Source: Streptomyces sp. NBC_01451
GTDB taxonomy: Bacteria > Actinomycetota > Actinomycetes > Streptomycetales > Streptomycetaceae
Assembly (NCBI RefSeq): GCF_036227485.1
Contig: NZ_CP109479.1
Span: 9,114,001-9,178,000 of the forward strand
Length of the DNA: 64,000 bases
Direction of reading: 5' to 3'
Position numbers and translations under genes: made by a program. The notes beneath the pieces were generated by a model. That model made no database searches, had not been told where the DNA came from, and saw nothing but the letters and a program-made list of their open reading frames with translations. This document shows positions 42,762 through 51,034 of the stretch, one piece after another. Position 1 is the first letter of the stretch. Every line of letters starts with the position of its first letter.

Positions 42762-43664
42762 ATGACCTCCTCCGCAGACTCTCCTTCCGCGGCTCCCGAA
42801 GACCTTGTCGTCACCCGGGCCACGCCCGAGGACTGGCCGGTGGTCACCGGGTGGGCGGCCGACGAGGGCTGGAACCCGGGGCTGTCGGACACCGCCGGGT
42901 TCTTCGCCCAGGACCCCGAGGGCTTCTTCGTCGGCAGGGTCGGCGGGGAGCCGGTCTCGGCGATCTCGGTCGTCAACTACGGGGACGCGTACGCCTTTCT
43001 GGGTTTCTATCTGGTCCGTCCGGATCTGCGCGGCCGTGGCTACGGGATCACCACCTGGAAGACCGCGCTGGCCCATGCCGGAAGCCGTACCGTGGGCCTC
43101 GACGGAGTCGTCGCCCAGCAGCACAACTACCGCCGCTCGGGCTTCGAACCCGCCTACCGCACCGTCCGGTTCACCGGAACCGCCCCCGCCGCCGGGACCC
43201 CGGCACGGGTGCGTCCCGTACGGCGGGAGGATCTGGCGGCGATCACGGCGTACGACGCCTCCTGCAACCCCGCCGACCGGCCCCGTTTCCTGGAGTACTG
43301 GCTGATGGCCCCCGGCCATCGGGCCTTCGTGCGCGAGACCGTCACCGGCGGCGCCGGCGGCGGTAACGCGAGCCGTGCCCTCACCGGTTACGGAGTCGTC
43401 CGCCCCGGCCGGGACGCGCACCGCATCGGCCCGCTGTTCGCCGACACCGCCGAGGACGCCCGGGCGCTCTTCGCCGCGCTGACGGCCGAGGTGGCCGGGT
43501 CGGCGGTCGCGATCGACGTCCCCGAGCCGAACGCGCCCGCCGTCGCGATGGTGGAGGAGGCGGACTTCACGCCGTCCTTCGAGACGGCACGCATGTACAC
43601 GGGCCCCGTGCGGGAGTTCGCGCGGGAGCGGATCTTCGGGGTGACGACGCTCGAACTCGGGTAG
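42762..43664 (+). CDS. GNAT-family N-acetyltransferase (double domain)
   Basis: The 300-residue protein has an N-terminal GNAT fold with the acetyl-CoA loop YLVRPDLRGRGYGITTWKTA and NYRRSGFEPAYRTVRF. A C-terminal GNAT-like half (about 145-280) ends GPLFADTAEDARALFAALTA. It uses acetyl-CoA to acylate an unknown amine. RBS GGAG precedes ATG 42762. It is divergent from the aminopeptidase and starts a run of three GNAT genes. Confidence 0.87.
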   Translation: MTSSADSPSAAPEDLVVTRATPEDWPVVTGWAADEGWNPGLSDTAGFFAQDPEGFFVGRVGGEPVSAISVVNYGDAYAFLGFYLVRPDLRGRGYGITTWKTALAHAGSRTVGLDGVVAQQHNYRRSGFEPAYRTVRFTGTAPAAGTPARVRPVRREDLAAITAYDASCNPADRPRFLEYWLMAPGHRAFVRETVTGGAGGGNASRALTGYGVVRPGRDAHRIGPLFADTAEDARALFAALTAEVAGSAVAIDVPEPNAPAVAMVEEADFTPSFETARMYTGPVREFARERIFGVTTLELG

Positions 43665-43728
43665 CGGCGAGGCCCTGCATGGTCCGCTCTGCCGGGGCGG
43701 GACGGCACCGTGGCGGCACCGAACAGTA

Positions 43729-43744
43729 ATTCGCAGGTGCGAAT
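43729..43744. promoter_or_regulatory. 16-bp palindrome ATTCGCAGGTGCGAAT
   Basis: Seven-base arms around GG lie 72 bp before the second GNAT gene, in a 151-bp intergenic stretch. A second imperfect repeat, GTATTG / CAATAC, follows at 43760-43778. Both are likely regulator sites or promoter elements; no cognate regulator is adjacent. Confidence 0.45.
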
Positions 43745-43815
43745 GTGTCAGGAGGTGACGTATTGCGGTCGCCAATACCGTTGCGCTTGCCGCATGGGGA
43801 TGCTGGAGTAACGGC

Positions 43816-44592
43816 ATGGATCATGTAGGAGTGCTCGCCCTTTACGACCGGGACATGCGCGAAGGGGCGCAGCCCGACGGGCCAGGCGCCCGGATCGAAC
43901 GGGTGGGCGGGGTGGTGCGCCAGGTCGCCGACGCCCAGGGGTGGAACGGCGTCGTCTGGTCCGACCTCGACGCGGCGCGGGCCGAAGAGGCGATCGCCGA
44001 GCAGATCCGCTACTACGGCGATCTCGGGCGCACGTTCGAGTGGAAGCTCTACGGCCACGACCTGCCCATCGACCTGGGGCAACGGCTGCGGACCGCGGGG
44101 TTCACGCCCGAACCCGAGGAGACGCTGATGATCGGTGAGGTCGCCGGTCTGACCTTCGACACCGAGCCGCCCGAGGGGATCCGCCTCGTCCCGGTGACCG
44201 ACCGGGCCGGTGTCGAACTCGTGGCGGACGTGCACGAGAAGGCGTTCGGCACCGACAGCTCCCGGATGCGGCACCAGTTGCTCGCCCGGCTCACCGACGA
44301 CCCGGACACGGTCACGGCCGTTGTGGCGCTGGCCGGTGACGAGCCGGTGAGCGCGGCCCGCATGGAACTCGTACCCGGTACCCGGTTCGCCGGTCTGTGG
44401 GGCGGCGGCACCGTCGAGGGCTGGCGCGGCCGGGGCATCTACCGCGCACTGGTCGCCCACCGGGCCCGCGACGCCGTGAAGCGCGGCTACCGCTACCTCC
44501 AGGTCGACGCCTCCCACCAGAGCAGGCCCGTCCTGGAACGCCTCGGCTTCGAACCGCTCACCACGACGACGCCCTACGTGTACGAGTCCTGA
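43816..44592 (+). CDS. GNAT-family N-acetyltransferase
   Basis: The 258-residue protein has an N-terminal helper half (YYGDLGRTFEWKLYGHDLPI) and a C-terminal catalytic GNAT domain. The acetyl-CoA loop is GGGTVEGWRGRGIYRALVAH, followed by YLQVDASHQSRPVLERLGFE. The substrate is unknown. RBS CTGGAG precedes ATG 43816. It faces the next GNAT gene convergently, with 34 bp between. Confidence 0.87.
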   Translation: MDHVGVLALYDRDMREGAQPDGPGARIERVGGVVRQVADAQGWNGVVWSDLDAARAEEAIAEQIRYYGDLGRTFEWKLYGHDLPIDLGQRLRTAGFTPEPEETLMIGEVAGLTFDTEPPEGIRLVPVTDRAGVELVADVHEKAFGTDSSRMRHQLLARLTDDPDTVTAVVALAGDEPVSAARMELVPGTRFAGLWGGGTVEGWRGRGIYRALVAHRARDAVKRGYRYLQVDASHQSRPVLERLGFEPLTTTTPYVYES

Positions 44593-44626
44593 CCCGGGAC
44601 GTCCGGACCGCGGGACGGCGCCGGTC

Positions 44627-45508
44627 TCACAGCCCGAGCTGGAACTCCACCGCCCTGTGCGTGGACACGTACCCCAGTTCGTCGTTGATGGCGAGCATCG
44701 GCGTGTTGCCGGTCGCGGTGTCGGTGACCAGCCCGGTGAGCCCGGGGTGGTGCCGGCGGGCCCGGCGGATCGACTCGGCCTTCATCCAGCGGCCGAGGCC
44801 GCGTCCGCGGTGCTCGGGCAGCACCGCCGTGCCGTAGTGCTGTGCGTCCCCCCGGCCGTCGCCCGGCGCCACCAGCTCGGAGAAGCCGACGACCGACCCG
44901 TCCGCCGTGTCCAGCACGGCCACGGTGTGCAGCAGGTCGCCGCGCCCGGCGACCGCCTCGGCCGCCGCCAGGACGCGGTCGACGTCCCACACGACCGTGC
45001 CGTAGTCGGTGTCCTCCATCGGCATGTCGTCCATGGCGCGGCGCGAGTCGGCGTAGCTCCGCGCCAGTTCGGGCGGCACGGCACCCTCCCACGCGGTCAA
45101 CCGGTAGCCGGGGTGCGGGAGTTCGGCGAGCCGGGTGATCTCCGTCAGGTCCGCGTCGGCGAGCACCAGCCGGGCGTACGCCAGAGTCAGCACCCGCTGA
45201 AAACCCCGGCCCGCGAGGAAACGGTCGCCGGGGGAGCCCTCCTCGGCCTGCGCCACGACCGACCGTCGTCCGTCGTCCCGGGCCGCGGCGACGGCGGCCT
45301 CCAGGAGCCGGGTGCCCACGCCCTGCCGCCGTTCGGCGCGGTGGACCGAGATCTCCAGTTCGGCGAGATGCTCCTGGCCCTCCCTGGTGAACAGGCGCAG
45401 GAAGGCGGAGCCGAGCGGTACACCGCCCGGGTCGGCGGCCAGCCAGGCGAGCCGTCGGCTCGACGCGCCGGGTGCGGGATCGGCGAGTGCGGTGATGCGC
45501 GGGGGCAA
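44627..45508 (-). CDS. Tandem-domain GNAT N-acetyltransferase
   Basis: The 293-residue protein contains two GNAT folds. The first has the CoA loop VHRAERRQGVGTRLLEAAVA; the second has VLPEHRGRGLGRWMKAESIR and VTDTATGNTPMLAINDELGY. The second half resembles mycothiol-synthase-like acetyltransferases. TTG 45508 is preferred because CGGAG lies five bases upstream. GTG 45577 gives 23 more residues but has no ribosome binding site. The substrate is unknown. Confidence 0.85.
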   Translation of the reverse strand: MPPRITALADPAPGASSRRLAWLAADPGGVPLGSAFLRLFTREGQEHLAELEISVHRAERRQGVGTRLLEAAVAAARDDGRRSVVAQAEEGSPGDRFLAGRGFQRVLTLAYARLVLADADLTEITRLAELPHPGYRLTAWEGAVPPELARSYADSRRAMDDMPMEDTDYGTVVWDVDRVLAAAEAVAGRGDLLHTVAVLDTADGSVVGFSELVAPGDGRGDAQHYGTAVLPEHRGRGLGRWMKAESIRRARRHHPGLTGLVTDTATGNTPMLAINDELGYVSTHRAVEFQLGL

Positions 45509-45749
45509 GAGGTCTCCGTGATGCTGAGATGGCCGTGCGGGCAGTACGACGGCCGCATCGTGCGCGTTGGTACGCACGGTGCGGTGGGCCCGCCGAAGCT
45601 AGCCCCGGTCGCTCACTGTCCGCAACGGAGTTCCGGCGTCCTGGCCGGCTGTCGGGTGCGGGCCCGCCGGAGGCCGGTCGCGCGGTTCCCGGTGCCCCTG
45701 CGCGGTCCAGCGCTCCGACGGAACCCGGACCACAGGCTGCTCGCCCTTC

Positions 45750-46034
45750 CTACCGCCGCCTGCTGCGTGTGCGGCGCGGCGACTTCGCCCGGTCCAGCGC
45801 GGCCACTCCGAGGGCGGCGAGCCCGATCTGGATGAGCCACTCGACCCAGTCGATGCCGTCCGTGTCGGACACGTCGAACCCGGCGGCGATCGCCGATCCG
45901 ATGAGCGCTGCCGCGATGCCGACGATGATCGTCCAGAGGATGCCGATGCGCTGGCGCCCCGGGATGACGAGCCGGCCCAGGATGCCGATGACGGTGCCGA
46001 TGATGATGGCACCGATGATGCTGGAGATCGTCAT
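45750..46034 (-). CDS. GlsB/YeaQ/YmgE-family small membrane protein
   Basis: The 94-residue protein has three hydrophobic segments (SSIIGAIIIGTVIGILGRLV, LWTIIVGIAAALIGSAIAAG, WLIQIGLAALGVAALDRA) with the family GRxxxPGxQxxG turn (GRLVIPGRQRIG). The C-terminus is Arg/Ser-rich and cytoplasmic. Family members are transglycosylase-associated or general-stress membrane proteins of unclear mechanism. GGGGCGGA lies just before ATG 46034. It is 123 bp downstream of the SPW protein on the same strand. Confidence 0.88.
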   Translation of the reverse strand: MTISSIIGAIIIGTVIGILGRLVIPGRQRIGILWTIIVGIAAALIGSAIAAGFDVSDTDGIDWVEWLIQIGLAALGVAALDRAKSPRRTRSRRR

Positions 46035-46157
46035 TTCCGCCCCAATACGCCGGAGTTGGCTACATCCTCTCTCCTGCCCACTGCGGCCTCGGACAGTCCG
46101 CCGGCGTGCTGAAGGGCGAGCGGGCCCGGTCCCTGGCGGGGACCGGGCCGCTGTCAC

Positions 46158-46598
46158 CTATGCCCTGGGGGCACTTCTCGCTGTCGCGCCCGCACTCAAC
46201 AGCCCCAGGAACAGGGCCAGGGCGCCGATGATGACGTTGTTCAGCACGACACCCGCGTCGGGGCTGTCGCCGACGATCCACGGCGAGACGATCATCCAGA
46301 TGCCCATCGCACACAGGGCCCCGCTGAGGCCGTACATGCGTTCCGGAGTGTTGGTGAACCCGAGGGCCAGCAGGCCGATCGCGATGCCCATGATCAGGTT
46401 GTGGGTCACGAGCGGGGGCTGGCTTGTCGTGTAGTGGAGGATCCAGGGGGATGCCGCGCAGTACAGACCGACGAGGAACACCGGTCCGTCCACGAGCGCC
46501 ACATCGCGACCGCCGAGCATACGGGCGTACCGCGCCCGCATTTCGGATACATCAGGGTGACTGTGGATGTCGCCACTGGTGTGCGAGACATTGGCCAT
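46158..46598 (-). CDS. SPW-repeat membrane protein
   Basis: The 146-residue protein has four transmembrane segments carrying two SPW motifs (CAASPWILHY and IVSPWIVGDSP), the hallmark of actinobacterial and proteobacterial SPW proteins. The N-terminal 25 residues are hydrophilic. The function is unknown. AAGGAGACG lies eight bases before ATG 46598. It probably forms a stress-related unit with the GlsB-type gene. Confidence 0.88.
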   Translation of the reverse strand: MANVSHTSGDIHSHPDVSEMRARYARMLGGRDVALVDGPVFLVGLYCAASPWILHYTTSQPPLVTHNLIMGIAIGLLALGFTNTPERMYGLSGALCAMGIWMIVSPWIVGDSPDAGVVLNNVIIGALALFLGLLSAGATARSAPRA

Positions 46599-46677
46599 GA
46601 CTCGTCTCCTTCGACTGTGCAGGCCTGACCGCTTCTGTTGCGGTATGCGGTGAACGCCGCTTACCCATATTGTGCTC

Positions 46678-47640
46678 TTATTTATCCCTTATGTGCAGCC
46701 CAGTGATGCTGGGTGACCCACCCTGCACGGTGAGTGTCCCGCCCAGCTCCCTGGCCCGGCGCACGAACACCTCGTGCAGGTCGCGCGCGGCCAGGGGCAC
46801 GGATTCCGCGCGGCGGCGCTGGAGGGTCAGCAGCACCTGGGTGGTGTCGTCCTCCGCGATCGGCCGGTAGGTGAGGATGCCCCGCCGTTCCAGCGGGTCG
46901 CCGATCACGCTGAAGTCGGGCAGCACCGTCGCCCCGAGCCCCTCAGCGACCATCAGCTTGCCCATCTCGGCGCCGTCCGTGGAGTACGCGAAGGCCACGC
47001 CGTGGCCCTCCAGCAGCCGGTGCAGGTAGCGGTGCATGACGTATCCGGAGCGCATCGCGATCAGTGGCCCGGCGAGCAGGTCGGCCACCGGCACCGCCGC
47101 CCGGGCGGCGAGGGGACTGTCCGGACGTACACACACCACGGGCCGTCCGCGCAGCAGTTCGGTGCTCTCGAAGCCGGTGGGGACGTCGTCACCCTCCAAC
47201 TGGTTCACCAGCCCGAGGTCGAAACCGCCCTCCGTGAGCCCCCGGTGGATCTCCGCCTGCTGTACGTCCACCACCTCCACCTGCGTCAGCCCGTGCGTCG
47301 CGCGGAACTCCCGGACGGCGGGGATGAGCAGCGGCACGGTCGCCGCGTTCACCGTGCCGACGCGCACCATGCGGCTGATGCGGTGCTGCTCGCCCGCGGC
47401 GCCCCGCAGCCGGTCCACCGCGTCGAGGACGTCGATGATGTGCGGCAGCAGCTCCCGGCCCTCCGCGCTCATCGTCGCCCCGGACCGTTTCCGCTCCAGC
47501 AGGTCGACCCCGAGTTCGCGCTCCAGATTGCGCACGGTCTCGCTCAACGCGGGCTGTGACAGGCGGAGTTCCTCCGCCGCCCGGCGCAGTGAACCGAGCC
47601 GGGTGACCGCCGCGATGTATTCCAGCTGTTCAATACGCAC
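46678..47640 (-). CDS. LysR-family regulator, likely of the organosulfur genes
   Basis: The 320-residue regulator has the LysR HTH at residues 1-60 (RIEQLEYIAAVTRLGSLRRA, LSQPALSETVRNLERELGVD, LFERKRS-like LLERKRSGATMS) and a periplasmic-binding-like effector domain (about 88-295). GTG 47640 gives the standard MRIEQLEYI start; GTG 47691 would add 17 unusual residues. It is divergent from the leader peptide and sulfur operon with 137 bp between, so it is the obvious candidate activator or repressor. The effector may be a sulfur metabolite (inferred, by analogy to CysB/Cbl). Confidence 0.88.
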   Translation of the reverse strand: MRIEQLEYIAAVTRLGSLRRAAEELRLSQPALSETVRNLERELGVDLLERKRSGATMSAEGRELLPHIIDVLDAVDRLRGAAGEQHRISRMVRVGTVNAATVPLLIPAVREFRATHGLTQVEVVDVQQAEIHRGLTEGGFDLGLVNQLEGDDVPTGFESTELLRGRPVVCVRPDSPLAARAAVPVADLLAGPLIAMRSGYVMHRYLHRLLEGHGVAFAYSTDGAEMGKLMVAEGLGATVLPDFSVIGDPLERRGILTYRPIAEDDTTQVLLTLQRRRAESVPLAARDLHEVFVRRARELGGTLTVQGGSPSITGLHIRDK

Positions 47641-47777
47641 CGCAGCAGAATGCGGACGCACGAGCGGCCCGTTCAAGGGTTTCCCTGTCACACCTTCGTG
47701 AAATCAGGTGGTCCGGGATACGAGACCGGTCGGGTTTTCCTTGACTGCCTTCTTCGGCGACTGTCACGATCGATGAC

Positions 47778-47861
47778 ATGAAGATGCGACTGGACCTCAC
47801 GCGGCGACGGCACGTCGACCTCGCGCGCGTCTCCAGCGCCTCCTGTTACCCCGCGGCCTGA
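47778..47861 (+). CDS. Cysteine-containing leader peptide of the sulfur operon
   Basis: ATG 47778 opens a 27-codon frame ending TGA 47859-47861. Its body reads RRRHVDLARVSSASC followed by YPAA. This fits the Arg-rich, HVDLARV, terminal-Cys pattern of putative leader peptides found ahead of sulfur genes in streptomycetes. The Cys codon TGT sits four codons from the stop sense region, where ribosome stalling under cysteine limitation could control the downstream RNA. ATG 47784 is an equally good start. No strong ribosome binding site is seen, so a leaderless mRNA is possible. Confidence 0.75.
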   Translation: MKMRLDLTRRRHVDLARVSSASCYPAA

Positions 47862-47978
47862 TCCCCATCCTGATCCGCCGCGCCCGTTCCGATTCCGCGA
47901 CCGCCTGAGCTTTTGCCGGATGTCATTCCGGGCGGTGATCGGCGTGCCCGAAAACGCATTCCGCAACAGGAGTTCCGC

Positions 47979-49100
47979 ATGTCCGCAGAGCCCGTGAAAT
48001 TCGCCTACTGGGTCCCCAACGTCAGTGGCGGACTCGTCACCAGCCGGATCGAGCAGCGCACCGACTGGGGCTACGACTACAACCGGGAACTCGCCGTCCT
48101 CGCCGAGAACAACGGTTTCGAGTACGCGCTCAGCCAGGTCCGCTACATGGCCAGCTACGGCGCCGAGTTCCAGCACGAGTCGACCAGCTTCAGCCTCGCC
48201 CTGCTCCTCGCCACCCAGCGCCTGAAGGTCATAGCCGCCGTCCACCCGGGCCTGTGGCACCCGGGAGTCCTGGCCAAACTTGGCGCCACCGCCGACCACC
48301 TGTCGAACGGCCGCTTCGCCGTGAACGTCGTCAGCGGCTGGTTCAAGGGCGAGTTCACCGCCCTCGGCGAACCGTGGCTGGAGCACGACGAGCGCTACCG
48401 CCGCTCCGAGGAGTTCATCCGAGCCCTGCGCCAGATCTGGACCGAGGACCACACCGAACTCGCCGGAGATTTCTACCGGTTGCGCGACTTCTCCCTCAAG
48501 CCCAAACCCCTCAACACCCCTGAGCGCCCGCACCCGGAGATCTTCCAGGGCGGCAACTCCACCGCCGCCCGCGCCATGGCGGGCCGGGTCTCCGACTGGT
48601 ACTTCTCCAACGGCAACGACTTCGACGGAGTCGTCGAGCAGATCGCCGACGTACGGGCATCGGCGGCCCAAGTCGGCCGCCGGGCACCGAAGGTCGGCCT
48701 CAACGGCTTCCTCATCGCCCGTGACACCGAGGCCGAGGCCCGCGAGACGCTCCGCGAGATCGTCGCGAACGCCGACCGGGAGGCCGTCGAGGGGTTCGGC
48801 GCCGCTGTCAAGCAGGCCGGACAGTCCGCCGGTGACGGCAAGGGCATGTGGCAGGACTCCACCTTCGAGGACCTCGTCCAGTACAACGACGGCTTCCGTA
48901 CGGGGCTCATCGGCACCCCGGAACAGATCGCCGAGCGGATCGTCGCCTACAAGCGCCTCGGCGTAGACCTGCTCCTCCTCGGCTTCCTGCACTACCACGA
49001 GGAGGTCGAGTACTTCGGCCGCCGGGTCCTGCCCCTGGTCCGTGAGCTCGAAGCCCAACTCCCGCAGAACGAGGCCGAGTCCGTAGCGGTCCACGCCTGA
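47979..49100 (+). CDS. sfnG: SfnG-like dimethylsulfone monooxygenase (LLM flavin-dependent)
   Basis: The 373-residue luciferase-like TIM barrel begins VKFAYWVPNVSGGLVTSRIE, with the family features YDYNRELAVLAENNGFEYAL, KVIAAVHPGLWHPGVLAKLG and VNVVSGWFKGEFTALGEPWL. SfnG uses FMNH2 and oxygen to turn dimethylsulfone into methanesulfinate. The reduced flavin would come from the adjacent SsuE-like reductase. AGGAG (47968-47972) supports ATG 47979 over the upstream ATG. It is the first structural gene after the Cys leader peptide. Confidence 0.88.
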   Translation: MSAEPVKFAYWVPNVSGGLVTSRIEQRTDWGYDYNRELAVLAENNGFEYALSQVRYMASYGAEFQHESTSFSLALLLATQRLKVIAAVHPGLWHPGVLAKLGATADHLSNGRFAVNVVSGWFKGEFTALGEPWLEHDERYRRSEEFIRALRQIWTEDHTELAGDFYRLRDFSLKPKPLNTPERPHPEIFQGGNSTAARAMAGRVSDWYFSNGNDFDGVVEQIADVRASAAQVGRRAPKVGLNGFLIARDTEAEARETLREIVANADREAVEGFGAAVKQAGQSAGDGKGMWQDSTFEDLVQYNDGFRTGLIGTPEQIAERIVAYKRLGVDLLLLGFLHYHEEVEYFGRRVLPLVRELEAQLPQNEAESVAVHA

Positions 49101-49250
49101 CGCCCGTCCCGTACGCACGGCCGCCGCGGCAGAGGTCCACCTTGAGCACCGCTTCGCCCGCCGCCCGGCATCCCCGACCGCCCGCTCGCCCCGGACGCCT
49201 GCCACGCACAGGCGCCCCGGGATCCCGGCAAGCCTCCCGAAAGAGGACCC

Positions 49251-49805
49251 ATGGCCACCGTCCTGTCCGTCTCCGGCAGCCCCTCCGTCTCTTCCCGTAC
49301 GGGCAAACTCCTGCGTCACCTGGACACCCGTCTCGTCGCCCAGGGGCACGAGGTGATCCCGCTCGACGTACGCACGATCCCCCCCGAGGCCCTCCTCGGG
49401 GCCGACTTCCGGCACCCGGCGATCGTCGAGGCCACCGAGCTGTTCGCCCGCGCCGACGGCGTCGTCATCGGCACCCCGGTCTACAAGGCGTCCTACTCCG
49501 GTGTCCTGAAGGCGCTCCTCGACCTGCTCCCGCAGTACGCCCTCACCGGCAAGACCGTGCTGCCGCTCGCCACCGGCGGCACCACCGCCCATGTCCTGGC
49601 CATCGACTACGCCCTGCGGCCGGTCCTCAACTCCATGGGCGCCGCCCACATCGTCCAGGGCTGGTTCACCCTCGACAAGGACATCACCGCACACGAGGAC
49701 GGCTCCATCGCGGTCGCCCCGGCCACCGCCGAGGCCCTCACCCAGGTCCTCGACCAGTTCTCGGCGGCGCTCGGCCGCTCCCCGCTCCTCGCCGCGGCGG
49801 TCTGA
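49251..49805 (+). CDS. ssuE: NAD(P)H:FMN reductase (SsuE/MsuE-like)
   Basis: The 184-residue flavodoxin-fold protein has the flavin phosphate loop VLSVSGSPSVSSRTGKLLRH and ADGVVIGTPVYKASYSGVLK, typical of SsuE/MsuE. It supplies FMNH2 to the LLM monooxygenases encoded on both sides. The start lies 150 bp after the previous gene, with no recognisable element in the gap. AAGAGGACCC precedes ATG 49251. Confidence 0.9.
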   Translation: MATVLSVSGSPSVSSRTGKLLRHLDTRLVAQGHEVIPLDVRTIPPEALLGADFRHPAIVEATELFARADGVVIGTPVYKASYSGVLKALLDLLPQYALTGKTVLPLATGGTTAHVLAIDYALRPVLNSMGAAHIVQGWFTLDKDITAHEDGSIAVAPATAEALTQVLDQFSAALGRSPLLAAAV

Positions 49806-49810
49806 CCCGC

Positions 49811-50989
49811 ATGACCGCGAAAGTCGTCGCCGACGACGTGGAGGCCCTGACCGTGGCGGCGGCCCTGGCGGACGAGTTCCGCACCGGGGCCGCCGCGCGG
49901 GACGCCGAACGACGGCTCCCACGGGCGGAGCTGGACCGTCTCTCGGCCTCGGGACTGCTCGCGGTCACCGTGCCCGCCGGGTACGGGGGAGCGGACGTAC
50001 GCCAGGAGACCCTGGCCGAGATCTTCCGCCTGCTCGCCTCGGCCGACGCCAGTCTCGCCCAGATCCCGCAGAACCACTTCGTGTACGTCAATGTGATTCG
50101 CCGTCAGGGCACGTCCGAGCAGAGGGAGTTCTTCTTCGGCGAGATTCTCGCGGGGCGCCGGTTCGGCAACGCCCAGTCGGAGGCGGGCACGAAGAACGTC
50201 CAGGACATCCGCACCCGCCTGGACAGGCAGCCGGACGGCTCGTTCGTCCTGACCGGTGTCAAGCACTACTCCACCGGCGCCCTGTTCGCCGACTGGATAC
50301 CGGTCCTCGCCCGCACCGAGGACGACAACCTGCATGTGGCGTACGTCCCGCACGACGCGCCCGGCCTCACGGTCGTGGACGACTGGGACGGCATGGGCCA
50401 GCGCACGACGGCCAGCGGCACCGTCCGGCTCGACGCGGTCCCCGTCCCGGCCGACCGGGTCCTCCCGCACCACCTCACCTTCCGGGGACCGCAACTCCAC
50501 GGTGCCGTGGCCCAGTTGCTGCACACCGCCATCGACGTGGGCATCGCCGGGGGCGCGCTCACCGAGGCCGCGGAGTTCGTCCGGACCAAGAGCCGCCCCT
50601 GGTTCGAGAGCGGCGCCGGGACCGCCGACGACGACCCGCTGCTGATCCAGCGGTTCGGTGAACTCGCCGTCCGGCTACGGGCGTCCGAGGCGTTGCTGCG
50701 CGAGGCTGCCCGTGCCGTGGACGCGGCCCGCGCCGACCTCACCGACGACTCGGCGGCCGAGGCGTCCATCGCGGTGGCCGTCGCCAAGGCGCACGCGACG
50801 ACCGCCGCCGTGGAGATCACCGGCGCCCTCTTCGAGGTCGCCGGAACCCGCTCGGCTCTCAACTCGCTGAATCTGCACCGGCATTGGCGCGACGCCCGCA
50901 CCCTGCACGACCCGGTCCGCTGGAAGATCCAGCACATCGGCCGCTACGTGCTGAACGGCACGAAACCGCCCCGCCACGGCCTGCTGTAA
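49811..50989 (+). CDS. sfnB: SfnB-type acyl-CoA dehydrogenase-fold sulfur-acquisition enzyme
   Basis: The 392-residue flavoprotein has an acyl-CoA dehydrogenase fold: SGLLAVTVPAGYGGADVRQE, RFGNAQSEAGTKNVQDIRTR, SFVLTGVKHYSTGALFADWI, and C-terminal FEVAGTRSALNSLNLHRHWR. The SfnB/DszC group acts as FMNH2-dependent monooxygenases on sulfur compounds rather than as CoA dehydrogenases. It starts 5 bp after the reductase, so the two are coupled. The exact substrate is not readable. Confidence 0.85.
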   Translation: MTAKVVADDVEALTVAAALADEFRTGAAARDAERRLPRAELDRLSASGLLAVTVPAGYGGADVRQETLAEIFRLLASADASLAQIPQNHFVYVNVIRRQGTSEQREFFFGEILAGRRFGNAQSEAGTKNVQDIRTRLDRQPDGSFVLTGVKHYSTGALFADWIPVLARTEDDNLHVAYVPHDAPGLTVVDDWDGMGQRTTASGTVRLDAVPVPADRVLPHHLTFRGPQLHGAVAQLLHTAIDVGIAGGALTEAAEFVRTKSRPWFESGAGTADDDPLLIQRFGELAVRLRASEALLREAARAVDAARADLTDDSAAEASIAVAVAKAHATTAAVEITGALFEVAGTRSALNSLNLHRHWRDARTLHDPVRWKIQHIGRYVLNGTKPPRHGLL

Positions 50990-51034
50990 CGCGACCCGCG
51001 CCACGTACGCGACATTCCCGATCGGAGATCTGCG

